Below are positions 36,323-44,968 of a DNA stretch of 64,000 nt, piece by piece; position 1 is the first letter of the stretch; every line of letters begins with the position of its first letter. Below the pieces are notes generated by a model. That model had not been told where the DNA came from. It did no database searches and worked only from the letters and a program-made list of their open reading frames with translations. Location of the stretch: positions 32,479 to 96,478 of the forward strand of contig CAZLOH010000014.1 of assembly GCA_964561105.1 (NCBI GenBank), read 5' to 3'. The position numbers and the translations under genes were made by a program. The DNA comes from JADLHS01 sp964561105. Its GTDB lineage: Bacteria; Verrucomicrobiota; Verrucomicrobiia; Limisphaerales; JADLHS01.

Positions 36323-37534
36323 ATGCCGTCATTCATCTATGTCGCCCGCGAAACGGGTACCGGTCGGGAAATCCGTAGTTCCGTCGAGGCGGCCACCGAA
36401 CAGGCCGCGGTTGCCGCGCTGCTGAATCGCAACCTGCTGGTCGTTTCGATCCAGGAAAAGCTGGCCAAGAAGGGGCGCACGGCCGGCGGCAGCGTGCCGC
36501 TTTCGGATCTGGTCATTTTCACCCGCCAACTGGCAACGATGATTGACGCCGGTCTGGCGATGGTTCAATCCCTCCAGGCGCTGGCGGATCAGACACAAAA
36601 CAAGGCGATGCGGGACGTCATCAAAGATGTCTGCACGCGGGTCGAAGGCGGCGACAGCTTCTCGGAGGCGCTGCAGAAACATCCCAATGCCTTCAATCGG
36701 CTTTACGTGGCGATGGTGGGCGCGGGCGAAAAGGGCGGTTTGCTGGCTGAAATCCTGGCGCGGCTCGCGGTCTATCTGGAAAACAGCGCCCGGCTGCGCA
36801 AGAAGGTCAAGTCTGCAATGATGTATCCCACCGTCGTGACGTGTGTGGCCATCGCGATCACCACCTTCCTGCTCGTCAAAGTGATCCCGGTGTTCGGCGA
36901 TATTTACAGCGGCTTCGGGGCGGCGCTGCCCGGCCCGACGCAATTCCTCATCAGCGTCAGCAACGGCCTGAAGCACTATTTCCTGGTCGTTTTCCTGGCC
37001 GTTGGCGGCGCGGTTTGGGGCTGGCTTTATTTCATCAAGACCAAGGGCGGGCGCGAATTCTGGGATCGCCAGCGCATCCGGCTGCCCATCTTTGGCGTCA
37101 TCGCCCACAAGATTTGTCTGGCCCGGTTCACCCGCACCCTGTCCTCGCTCATTCGCAGCGGCGTGCCGATTCTGGAAGTCCTGCACATCGTTTCCCAAAC
37201 CGTGGGCAATGTGGTGATGGAGAAAGCCATTGGCGTGGCGTCTGCCGACATCGAGCGCGGTGAAAGTATTTCGGTCGCCCTGGGCAAACATCCGGTTTTC
37301 CCCAACATGATCATCCGCATGATCACCGCCGGCGAGCAGACCGGTAAAATTGACACCATGCTCGAACGCATTTCGGACTTCCTCGACGAGGAAATCGAAA
37401 CGACGCTTTCCGGCCTGACCTCCTTGATCGAGCCGTTGCTGATCGTGTTCCTGGGCGTGGTCATCGGCGGCATGGTGATTTGTATGTTCCTGCCAATCTT
37501 CAAAATGGCAGACATCGTCAATCCGCGGCATTGA
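36323..37534 (+). CDS. Type IV pilus / type II secretion inner-membrane platform protein (PilC/GspF)
   Basis: 403 residues, the usual PilC length. Two T2SSF domains are seen: the first with FTRQLATMIDAGLAMVQSL and MVGAGEKGGLLAEIL, the second with RFTRTLSSLIRSGVPILE and MITAGEQTGKIDTML. Three membrane stretches follow at ~170-190, ~220-235 and ~380-400. It is the polytopic platform that couples the assembly ATPase to pilin or pseudopilin extraction. No ATPase or pilin gene is adjacent here, so it probably works with components encoded elsewhere. Confidence 0.92.
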   Translation: MPSFIYVARETGTGREIRSSVEAATEQAAVAALLNRNLLVVSIQEKLAKKGRTAGGSVPLSDLVIFTRQLATMIDAGLAMVQSLQALADQTQNKAMRDVIKDVCTRVEGGDSFSEALQKHPNAFNRLYVAMVGAGEKGGLLAEILARLAVYLENSARLRKKVKSAMMYPTVVTCVAIAITTFLLVKVIPVFGDIYSGFGAALPGPTQFLISVSNGLKHYFLVVFLAVGGAVWGWLYFIKTKGGREFWDRQRIRLPIFGVIAHKICLARFTRTLSSLIRSGVPILEVLHIVSQTVGNVVMEKAIGVASADIERGESISVALGKHPVFPNMIIRMITAGEQTGKIDTMLERISDFLDEEIETTLSGLTSLIEPLLIVFLGVVIGGMVICMFLPIFKMADIVNPRH

Positions 37535-37560
37535 CGCGGAGCGACGGAGTCGCAACCCGA

Positions 37561-37648
37561 GGAGCGCGGCTGTGGTCGGAGACTCAGCCGCAGCATTGGC
37601 GGTTTCTCGGGCGTGCTGCGGCTGGTGCTGCGCACACAGCCGCGCTCC
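37561..37648 (+). repeat. Palindromic repeat, ggagcgcg...cgcgctcc family, copy 2
   Basis: Ends ggagcgcggctgtg and cacagccgcgctcc are inverted repeats, and inner arms (cagccgcagca / tgctgcggctg) also pair. It lies just 3' of the pilC gene. The right half matches 25683-25720 closely. Confidence 0.8.
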
Positions 37649-37765
37649 GGGAAAAACCTTCGCAGAACGCAACGAAGTTGGGAGATAGCACGCGGGGAAA
37701 TTCCGATTCAATCAACCGCCCGTCTGCCCAGCCGACGGACGGTTTTGTTTGGGCCAGCGGGCTGA

Positions 37766-39367
37766 TCACCCGCCTTTGCGCACCACGCTGTCGCGTTGCG
37801 CCCACTCCGGGTTCGTTCCGGCATAATCGAGATTGTAATGCAGCCCCCGGCTCTCAGGCCGCATCAGGGCGCAACGCACGATCAATTCCGCCACCGTGGC
37901 GATGTTGCGCAACTCGAGCAAGTCCGCCGTGACGATGAAGTTCCAATAGTATTCGTGAATCTCCTGTTGCAGGTGGGCCAGGCGGGATTGGGCGCGCTGC
38001 AGGCGCTTGTTCGTTCGCACGATGCTCACGTAGTCCCACATGCACCGGCGGATCTCGTCCCAATTGTGCGCCACCACCACCAGTTCGTCGGGATTGTTGG
38101 CCTTGCCGGATTGCCAGTCAGGGATTTGGATGGCCTCCGCCCGCATAGAGCCGGTCGCCACTCGCTGCGCGGCGCGATGCGCGCACACCAGCGCCTCGAG
38201 CAAGGAATTGCTCGCCAGCCGGTTTGCGCCGTGCAAGCCGGTGCAAGCCACCTCGCCCACGGCCAACAGGCCCGCGATTTCCGTCTCACCATTCACATTC
38301 GTCACCACGCCGCCACACTGGTAATGCGCCGCCGGCACCACGGGGATCGGCTCCTTGGTGATGTCCACGCCGTAGCTCAGGCAGGTCTGGTAAATGTTGG
38401 GGAAGCGCTCGATGACGAACCGCGCCGGCTGATGCGTGATGTCGAGCAGCACGTGATCGGCGCCGCTCTTCTTCATCTCGCTGTCAATCGCTCGGGCCAC
38501 CACGTCGCGCGGCGCGAGCGATTTGAGCGGGTGATAACCCGTCATGAACTCCACGCCCGCGAGCGATTTCAACACACCGCCCTCGCCGCGCACCGCTTCG
38601 CTGATGAGAAACGACTTCGCCTTGGGATGATACAGGCAGGTGGGATGGAACTGGATGAATTCCATGTTCGCCACCGGCGCGCCCGCGCGATACGCCATCG
38701 CCACGCCGTCGCCGGTCGCGATGTCGGGATTGGTCGTGTAGAGATACACCTTTCCGCAACCACCCGTCGCCAGCAGCGTGACCGGCGCGGAATACGTTTC
38801 GACGGTGGCGGTCACCTTGTCGTAAACATAGGCGCCGAGGCAGCGATTCGGCCCCACGTAACCCAGCTTCTGGCTGGTGATCAGGTCAATCGCCAGGTGA
38901 TTTTCAAAGATGCTGATGTTGGGTTGCGCGGCCACGGCATTGAGCAGGGCGCGTTCGATCTCGCGCCCGGTCACGTCCTTCGCGTGCAGAATACGGCGTT
39001 TGGAATGTCCGCCTTCGCGGCCCAGATCGAGTTCCCGGCCGCCGTCCTCGCGGGGCGACTCCCGCTCAGAAAACTTCATCCCCAGCTCGATCAACTCCGC
39101 GATCCGCGCCGGTCCTTCCTCCACGATGGTCCGCACGACCGTTTCGTTGCACAAGCCCGCCCCCGCTGTCAGTGTGTCGCGCACATGCAACTCGAACGAA
39201 TCCTCCTTGCTCGTCACCGCCGCGATGCCGCCCTGGGCGTAATTGGTGTTCGACTCCGCGCGATTCTTCTTGGTGACAATGGCCACCCGGCCGTGCGCCG
39301 CCACCTTGAGCGCGAACGAAAGCCCCGCGATGCCGCTGCCCAGGACCAGGAAATCAAATTGTTTCAT
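37766..39367 (-). CDS. nadB: L-aspartate oxidase
   Basis: 533 residues, normal length. It oxidises L-aspartate to iminoaspartate, the first step of de novo NAD synthesis, in the cytoplasm. The FAD-binding N-terminus (FLVLGSGIAGLSFALKV), the NYAQGGIAAV block, the substrate-loop region HSKRRILHAKDVTG and the late GEVACTGLHGANRLASNS block are all present. The C-terminal helical domain ends RGLHYNLDYAG, typical of NadB rather than succinate dehydrogenase. nadA and nadC are not nearby. It is divergent from kdsB. Confidence 0.95.
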   Translation of the reverse strand: MKQFDFLVLGSGIAGLSFALKVAAHGRVAIVTKKNRAESNTNYAQGGIAAVTSKEDSFELHVRDTLTAGAGLCNETVVRTIVEEGPARIAELIELGMKFSERESPREDGGRELDLGREGGHSKRRILHAKDVTGREIERALLNAVAAQPNISIFENHLAIDLITSQKLGYVGPNRCLGAYVYDKVTATVETYSAPVTLLATGGCGKVYLYTTNPDIATGDGVAMAYRAGAPVANMEFIQFHPTCLYHPKAKSFLISEAVRGEGGVLKSLAGVEFMTGYHPLKSLAPRDVVARAIDSEMKKSGADHVLLDITHQPARFVIERFPNIYQTCLSYGVDITKEPIPVVPAAHYQCGGVVTNVNGETEIAGLLAVGEVACTGLHGANRLASNSLLEALVCAHRAAQRVATGSMRAEAIQIPDWQSGKANNPDELVVVAHNWDEIRRCMWDYVSIVRTNKRLQRAQSRLAHLQQEIHEYYWNFIVTADLLELRNIATVAELIVRCALMRPESRGLHYNLDYAGTNPEWAQRDSVVRKGG

Positions 39368-39486
39368 CCCCGCCCACGATGAACGGAAGCTCCACCGGAA
39401 GCAATCGTGGCGTGCGGGCGTTTTGATCCCACGATCCGCTTTCCTTCTGGTCTGGCCTGCGCCTGCCTTCTATCTTCCTGGACGAC

Positions 39487-40224
39487 ATGAGAGTCCTCGG
39501 CATCATTCCCGCGCGCTATGCCTCCACCCGGTTTCCCGGCAAGCCCCTGCACCCGATTGCCGGCAAACCGCTCATCCAGCGCGTCGTCGAACAATGCCGG
39601 CTGGCGAAGACCTTGAGCGAAGTCATCGTGGCGACCGACGATGCGCGCATTGCCGACCTGACCAAACAATTTTGCCGCGTCGAAATGACCCGGGCGGATC
39701 ACCCCACCGGCTCGGATCGGATCGCGGAGGTGGCGGCGCGTTGCGCGTGCGACGCGGTGGTGAACATTCAGGGCGACGAGCCGTTGATTGATCCGGCGGT
39801 GATTGACGTGGTTGCCCGGGCGCTCGCCGACGCCGAAATGTCCACCGCCGCCACGGCGATCAAGCACGCCGCGGAATACGACAACCCAAACGTGGTGAAA
39901 GTCGTTGTCAACCGGGCGGGTCACGCCTTATATTTTTCCCGTCGCACGATTCCGTATCTGCGCGAGGCCGCCAGTCGTTCCGCAAGCGAACAGTTGGCGG
40001 CGTTTCCTTTTTTGAAACACCTCGGCATTTACGGTTATCGCCGGGAGACACTGTTGCGGCTGGTGAAATTTTCGGTGTCGTCACTGGAGAACGCGGAGAA
40101 GCTGGAACAGTTGCGGGCGCTGGACCACGGCATAGGGATCGCGGTGGTGACGGTGGATTACGACAGCGTGGGGGTGGATGTGCCGGAGGATGTCGCGCGG
40201 GTGGAGCAGATTTTGCGGCAGTGA
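39487..40224 (+). CDS. kdsB: 3-deoxy-manno-octulosonate cytidylyltransferase (CMP-Kdo synthetase)
   Basis: 245 residues, usual length. It activates Kdo with CTP for lipopolysaccharide core assembly. The nucleotide-binding IPARYASTRFPGKPL, the VNIQGDEPLID block and YFSRRTIPY are all family signatures. The CTP synthase gene lies 106 bp downstream, so the CTP consumer and producer are neighbours. Its presence supports an LPS-bearing outer membrane. Confidence 0.95.
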   Translation: MRVLGIIPARYASTRFPGKPLHPIAGKPLIQRVVEQCRLAKTLSEVIVATDDARIADLTKQFCRVEMTRADHPTGSDRIAEVAARCACDAVVNIQGDEPLIDPAVIDVVARALADAEMSTAATAIKHAAEYDNPNVVKVVVNRAGHALYFSRRTIPYLREAASRSASEQLAAFPFLKHLGIYGYRRETLLRLVKFSVSSLENAEKLEQLRALDHGIGIAVVTVDYDSVGVDVPEDVARVEQILRQ

Positions 40225-40330
40225 TTGGTTGAATGAGTAAATAGTTAAATGAGTTGCGCAGGTTCGCACTTTGGACGTTCACTGATTTAACCCATTTAAC
40301 CAATCACCGATTTAACTTTTTGAACTAACA

Positions 40331-41944
40331 GTGAAATTTATCTTTGTTACCGGTGGGGTGGTCAGTTCCCTGGGCAAGGGCCTCACGGCCGCCGCCCTCG
40401 GCACGCTGCTCGAAAACCGCGGGTTGAAAGTCGCCATCCAGAAGTTCGATCCCTACCTCAATGTGGATCCGGGCACCATGTCGCCCTATCAGCACGGCGA
40501 GGTTTATGTGCTCGATGACGGGGCGGAGACCGATCTCGACCTCGGCCATTACGAGCGGTTTACCAACACCAAACTTTCCCGCCTTAACAACCTAACCAGC
40601 GGCCAGGTGTATCAGACCGTGCTTAACAACGAGCGCGAAGGCGTCTATCTCGGCAAGACCGTGCAGGTCATCCCGCACGTCACCGATGAAATCAAACGCC
40701 GCATCTATTTGCTCGCCGACCAAACCAAGGCCGATGTCGTCATCACCGAGATCGGCGGCACCACCGGCGACATCGAGGGTCTGCCGTTCCTGGAAGCCAT
40801 CCGGGAATTTGCGCTGGAGGCCGGCATCGGCAACACCTGCTTCATCCACGTCACCTACGTTCCCTTCATCAAGGCGGCGGGCGAACTGAAGACCAAGCCC
40901 ACCCAGCAATCCGTCGCCAAGCTGCGCGAAATCGGCATCACGCCGCACCTCATCGCCTGCCGGTGCGAGAAGCCCCTGGAGGTGGAGTTGCGCCAGAAAA
41001 TCTCCCTCTTCTGCAACGTGCCCGTGGAAGCCGTCATCGAGGAAAAGGACGTGGACCATTCCATCTATGAAGTGCCGCTCATGCTCCAGCGCGAGCGCGC
41101 CGACGAACTGGTCTGCCGCATCCTGCACCTGGACGTGCCGCCCGCGAAAATGGCGCACTGGCAGGAAATCATCCGCAAGCTCATCGCCCCGCAACATCGC
41201 GTCCGCATCGGTGTGGTCGGCAAATACATGGGGTTGCAGGACGCCTACAAATCCGTCTATGAAGCGATCATCCACGGCGGCGTGGCCAACGATTGCGGCG
41301 TGGAAATTGTGCAGGTGGATTCCGAAGGTCTGGAAAAGGACGGGGGTGAAAAAAATCTCGAAGGCTTGGGCGGCATCCTCGTGCCGGGCGGATTCGGCGA
41401 GCGCGGGATTGAAGGCAAGATCAAGGCGGCCAAATACGCCCGCGAGAACAAGATTCCCTATCTCGGCCTGTGCCTCGGCATGCAGATCGCCACCATCGAA
41501 TTTGCGCGTCACGTCCTGAAACTGGAGAAGGCGCACTCGACCGAATTTGCCCCCGACACTCCGCACCCGGTCATCGCCCTGCTGGATATCCAGCGGAAAG
41601 TCACCAAGAAAGGCGGCACCATGCGGCTCGGCGCGCAACCGTGCCAGTTGGTGGTCGGTTCGCAAGCGGGCAAACTCTACGGTTCGTTCGTGGTCAACGA
41701 ACGCCATCGCCATCGTTTCGAGTTCAACAACGCCTATCGGGACCGTTTTGAAAAAGCCGGCTTCGTCTTCAGCGGCCTCTCGCCGGACGGCAAACTGGTG
41801 GAAGTGATCGAAATTCCCGGTCACCCGTTCTTCCTCGCCAGCCAGTTTCATCCGGAGTTTCTGAGCAAACCGCACCAGCCGCATCCCTTGTTCAAAGGCT
41901 TCATTGCCGCCGCGCACCAGCACATTCACCACAAGCCGTTGTAA
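40331..41944 (+). CDS. pyrG: CTP synthase
   Basis: 537 residues, starting at a GTG codon. The synthetase domain has VTGGVVSSLGKGL and FDPYLNVDPGTMSPYQHGEV. The C-terminal glutamine amidotransferase domain has the nucleophile cysteine in LGLCLGMQIA and the late histidine/glutamate in SQFHPEFLSKP. It aminates UTP to CTP using glutamine. It follows kdsB; a nucleotidyltransferase gene begins 4 bp after its stop and probably shares the transcript. Confidence 0.96.
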   Translation: MKFIFVTGGVVSSLGKGLTAAALGTLLENRGLKVAIQKFDPYLNVDPGTMSPYQHGEVYVLDDGAETDLDLGHYERFTNTKLSRLNNLTSGQVYQTVLNNEREGVYLGKTVQVIPHVTDEIKRRIYLLADQTKADVVITEIGGTTGDIEGLPFLEAIREFALEAGIGNTCFIHVTYVPFIKAAGELKTKPTQQSVAKLREIGITPHLIACRCEKPLEVELRQKISLFCNVPVEAVIEEKDVDHSIYEVPLMLQRERADELVCRILHLDVPPAKMAHWQEIIRKLIAPQHRVRIGVVGKYMGLQDAYKSVYEAIIHGGVANDCGVEIVQVDSEGLEKDGGEKNLEGLGGILVPGGFGERGIEGKIKAAKYARENKIPYLGLCLGMQIATIEFARHVLKLEKAHSTEFAPDTPHPVIALLDIQRKVTKKGGTMRLGAQPCQLVVGSQAGKLYGSFVVNERHRHRFEFNNAYRDRFEKAGFVFSGLSPDGKLVEVIEIPGHPFFLASQFHPEFLSKPHQPHPLFKGFIAAAHQHIHHKPL

Positions 41945-41948
41945 GTTC

Positions 41949-42491
41949 ATGGCCAGGTGCCCGATTCAGGAAATCGCGAAGCAAGCCAGCAACGCTGGCA
42001 TTCCGTTTCTTGTCATCGGAGGCTACGCGGTCTTCGCGCACGGGTATTCGCGCCTGACCGACGATCTTGACCTCATAACTCCGCACGGGCAGCGTGCCCG
42101 TTTCAGCCAGTTGTTGAGTGACCTGGGCTGGTCGGTCAAAAACGCGACCGCCACCTTTCTTCAATTCGAACCTCGCGATGAGGCCGGGATGCGGGTGGAC
42201 CTGATGTTTGTCTCCGAGGAGGTCTTTGCCCGGCTGGAACAGGCGTCCGTTGAAACGGCAATCGAAGGCGTAACTGTCAACGTGGTGGCACTGCTTCACC
42301 TGATTGCCCTGAAATGTCATGCCCTGCAGCACAGCAGGTCTTTGCGGCGGCTCAAAGACATGGACGATTTGGTGCAACTCATTCTAATCAACCGGCTGGA
42401 CTTGAACGAGCCGGAGCTTCGGGCAATAATTCTCAAGCATGGAAGCGGGGAAATTTACGAAAAATTGCGGCACGCCTGCGCCGACGAATGA
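41949..42491 (+). CDS. Nucleotidyltransferase-fold protein (AbiEii/MNT-like)
   Basis: 180 residues from MARCPIQEIA, 4 bp after pyrG. The early GGYAVFAHGYSRLTDDLDL segment carries the G-(G/S) and DxD metal-binding pattern of the polymerase-beta nucleotidyltransferase superfamily, with a further acid in GMRVDLMFV. The helical C-terminus (LIALKCHAL, KDMDDLVQLI) fits the group that includes AbiEii and minimal nucleotidyltransferases, often toxin-antitoxin partners. A small overlapping gene follows. Function here is not established. Confidence 0.75.
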   Translation: MARCPIQEIAKQASNAGIPFLVIGGYAVFAHGYSRLTDDLDLITPHGQRARFSQLLSDLGWSVKNATATFLQFEPRDEAGMRVDLMFVSEEVFARLEQASVETAIEGVTVNVVALLHLIALKCHALQHSRSLRRLKDMDDLVQLILINRLDLNEPELRAIILKHGSGEIYEKLRHACADE

Positions 42492-42678
42492 CGACGCTTT
42501 GCGCGATGCGCCTGCCCTGGAATTTCCCGACTGGAGCGGGATGCTGCCGCATCGTTCTCGCATGAGTTTCGCGGAAGCAGTGCGTTGGAACGATGCAATG
42601 CTGGCCTTGTTCCCACCAAGGAAACCGGCGACGGAACTCGAAGCCCAGCGCCGTTGCCACGCGGAGTTCGTCCTCTGA
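42439..42678 (+). CDS. Small conserved-looking hypothetical protein, partner of the nucleotidyltransferase
   Basis: 79 residues, overlapping the end of the nucleotidyltransferase gene by 53 bp. The body (EFPDWSGMLPHRSRMSFAEA and WNDAMLALFPPRK) has the look of a conserved short protein rather than random translation. The first ~20 residues come from the overlap, and a later start is possible. Position suggests a partner or antitoxin; no family is recognised with certainty. Confidence 0.5.
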   Translation: MEAGKFTKNCGTPAPTNDDALRDAPALEFPDWSGMLPHRSRMSFAEAVRWNDAMLALFPPRKPATELEAQRRCHAEFVL

Positions 42679-42700
42679 ACCTTGCCCAATCGGATTTGAC

Positions 42701-43123
42701 TCACGATGGGGCCAGGTGAACCCGGATGAATTCCTCCGGTGCAATCGGCTGGGGCTTGTACCCGGCGGATTTCAACGCGCCAAAGTGCGCATCGTCCGTT
42801 ACCACGAAGTCCGCTTCCGCCGCGATCGCGCAGTCGCAGAATTTGTTGTCATCCGGGTCGGCGGTGATGACGGCGAAACGGAACTGCGGCTCGGTTTGCC
42901 GGATGTTGCCGTTAAGTTGACCAAGCAGTTCCAGCAACACCTCCATGTCGCGCCACCGTTCCGCGCCGGAAAGCTTGGTTGTGACCTCCTGATATTCCAG
43001 CAGGATTTCGTTGGACACCGCGAGCGTGAGCCGGCCGTCCAGCAGTGCGCGGAGAATCTGATGGTAAGGTTGCTTCCGTCCGAAGATTTGAAGAAAGACG
43101 TTGGTGTCGAGGCAGACCGTCAT
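42701..43123 (-). CDS. PIN-domain ribonuclease, toxin of a toxin-antitoxin pair
   Basis: 140 residues. Acidic metal-binding positions of the PIN fold are visible: CLDTNVFLQ at the N-terminus, the glutamate in NEILLEYQE, DPDDNKFCDCAI and VVTDDAHF. It fits the COG1569 PIN group, predicted RNases acting in the cytoplasm. The preceding gene overlaps its start by 4 bp and encodes a small helical protein, the likely antitoxin. The target RNA is unknown. Confidence 0.85.
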   Translation of the reverse strand: MTVCLDTNVFLQIFGRKQPYHQILRALLDGRLTLAVSNEILLEYQEVTTKLSGAERWRDMEVLLELLGQLNGNIRQTEPQFRFAVITADPDDNKFCDCAIAAEADFVVTDDAHFGALKSAGYKPQPIAPEEFIRVHLAPS

Positions 43124-43362
43124 GCGTAACGGTGTTCCGCCCGGAATTGCCGCACCAACTCCGTCACGCGTCGCAGCTTGCCCTGCGCGTGATCCGCGTC
43201 GAACGCCTCGCCCAGGCGCTCGGCGGCCTGCTCGGCTTCGAGTTGCAGCAACACGCGGTCAAGTAACACAAGCTGCTCGCCGTTCATGCGCTCAATTTTT
43301 TCGTGCAGGACCGGCTTGAGCTTTTCCGGCTCGACCGGTGCTCCAGGGCAGCTGTTTTTCAT
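43120..43362 (-). CDS. Probable antitoxin to the PIN-domain protein
   Basis: 80 residues from MKNSCPGAPVEP. Mostly helical and charged (IERMNGEQLVLLDRVLLQLE), without a clear DNA-binding fold. It overlaps the PIN gene by 4 bp (ATGA), the classic layout with antitoxin first. An ATG at 43407 would add 15 residues of uncertain value. Related short partners of PIN toxins carry a similar QLVLLDRVLLQLE segment, but I cannot name the family firmly. Confidence 0.65.
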   Translation of the reverse strand: MKNSCPGAPVEPEKLKPVLHEKIERMNGEQLVLLDRVLLQLEAEQAAERLGEAFDADHAQGKLRRVTELVRQFRAEHRYA

Positions 43363-43648
43363 GTCGTGACCATACACCCGCAAACCAAGGCTGACAAGAC
43401 TGGGCAAAACTGAGAATAAGTGCCTCCGACCTCGGGCTTCAAACTTCAGACCTCAGACTATTACCCCCGGCTGCTGCCTCCGGCCTTTGAAAAAGGTGGG
43501 ATCGCCGGTGGTGACTCGCAGTCGAGGCACATTTTGACAAATCGCCGTCGCGCACCTACAGATTCACCAACAGCCGCTATGAATCGGCAGATGGGGGCGA
43601 CTTTGCGCTCGGCCCCGTAAATACACTGCTGAATAATCGCGGCAGGCC

Positions 43649-44968
43649 ATGAAACGCAAGTTCATCTGGGTGGTGGTTGTTTTGATCCTGCTCTTGGCGT
43701 CGTTCGTGGCATGGAGATTGGCGACGCACGATGTGGACCGCCGGCTTGCTGACATTCGTGCTGCCGGTCTTCCCACCAACGGTGAAGAGTTGAATCAATG
43801 GTACGTCGCCGTGCCGGACGATCAGAACGCCGCTTTACTGGTGACAAATGCTGTGGGGCTGTTGCGGTCTTTTGACTCTAGTGACAATCGTTACTGGGAA
43901 ATCAGAAATTTTAAGACACCTCTGCGGGGACAACGGCTTGACGTCAGGCAAATGCGGCTTCTTTCGGATTATGTCGCAATGAATGCTCCCGCACTTGCCA
44001 AGGTGACTGAAGCTGCCCGTCTGCCTAAAAGCCGTTACCCCATAGATCTGAGCCAAGGCGAAGGGACTTTGCTGCCTCATCTGCGACTCGAGGCCCTGGC
44101 AAAACTTGAGGAGTACACGGTGTTGCTGGCGCTTGGAACGAGTCGCTCGAATCAGGAGGTCGTCTCCATTGCAACCATCCTCGACTTGGCCCGCACTTTG
44201 GAAGAGGAACCAATTATTGTTTCACAGGAGGCGAGAACCAGAGTGCTCGCTTGCGCCAAGGACACCTTGGAACTGAGTCTGGCGATGACGAGTTTCGGAT
44301 CAACGGAATTGGCCAGTCTCCAAGCCATCTTTTCAAAATCCGAAAAGACGAATTTGATGGCTCGAGGCCTTATTGGGGAGCGAGCGATGTATATCCCGCT
44401 TTTCCGAACGAACATCACTGAGATTGAACGTATGAGGAAGGATTTCTCAAGGGACGCAAGCCAGCCCTTGACGGGTCGCCGGTGGTGGAAATATCGCAAG
44501 ATACAGTGGCTCCACCAAGATCTGTCATTTTTTCTCAATGCCATGGAAACCAACATCGCTTTGACGCTTTCGCCGCCTGGCAGCTTGCATGCGGAGGGCA
44601 ACACCCAAGCGATGATCACGATGGCCAAGCAACGCCAATACGTTCTCTCCGCGATATGTTTACCAAAGATGCAACGGGTCTTATGGCGAGAGCGAAGCGG
44701 CTTGGCAGATCTCCGCTTGTCAGCAACCGCACTCGCCATCGAGCGTTTTCGACTGAGCCACGGGCGGTTGCCTGCAAGGCTTGAGGAACTCGCGCCTCAG
44801 TTCATATCGGCTGTGCCAGTTGATCCGTTTGACGGCACGCCGCTGCGATATCGGCGTCTCGCAAAGGGATATATCGTTCAAAGCATTGGCCAAGACCAGA
44901 ACAATGCCGACGATGAGGACCCTTGGATTGATTTGACCTCTGACCTGACTTTCACCGTCGAACGATGA
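43649..44968 (+). CDS. Membrane-anchored hypothetical protein with a pseudopilin-like C-terminal block
   Basis: 439 residues. One N-terminal membrane segment (FIWVVVVLILLLASFVAW) with a large helical domain outside. The end reads AIERFRLSHGRLPARLEELA...VPVDPFDGTPLRYRR and then QSIGQDQNNADDEDPW, a pattern also found at the C-termini of many verrucomicrobial pseudopilin-like proteins. No enzyme motif is seen. Codon use is more A/T-rich than in neighbours, possibly a sign of transfer. Its stop overlaps the folC start (ATGA). Confidence 0.65.
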   Translation: MKRKFIWVVVVLILLLASFVAWRLATHDVDRRLADIRAAGLPTNGEELNQWYVAVPDDQNAALLVTNAVGLLRSFDSSDNRYWEIRNFKTPLRGQRLDVRQMRLLSDYVAMNAPALAKVTEAARLPKSRYPIDLSQGEGTLLPHLRLEALAKLEEYTVLLALGTSRSNQEVVSIATILDLARTLEEEPIIVSQEARTRVLACAKDTLELSLAMTSFGSTELASLQAIFSKSEKTNLMARGLIGERAMYIPLFRTNITEIERMRKDFSRDASQPLTGRRWWKYRKIQWLHQDLSFFLNAMETNIALTLSPPGSLHAEGNTQAMITMAKQRQYVLSAICLPKMQRVLWRERSGLADLRLSATALAIERFRLSHGRLPARLEELAPQFISAVPVDPFDGTPLRYRRLAKGYIVQSIGQDQNNADDEDPWIDLTSDLTFTVER

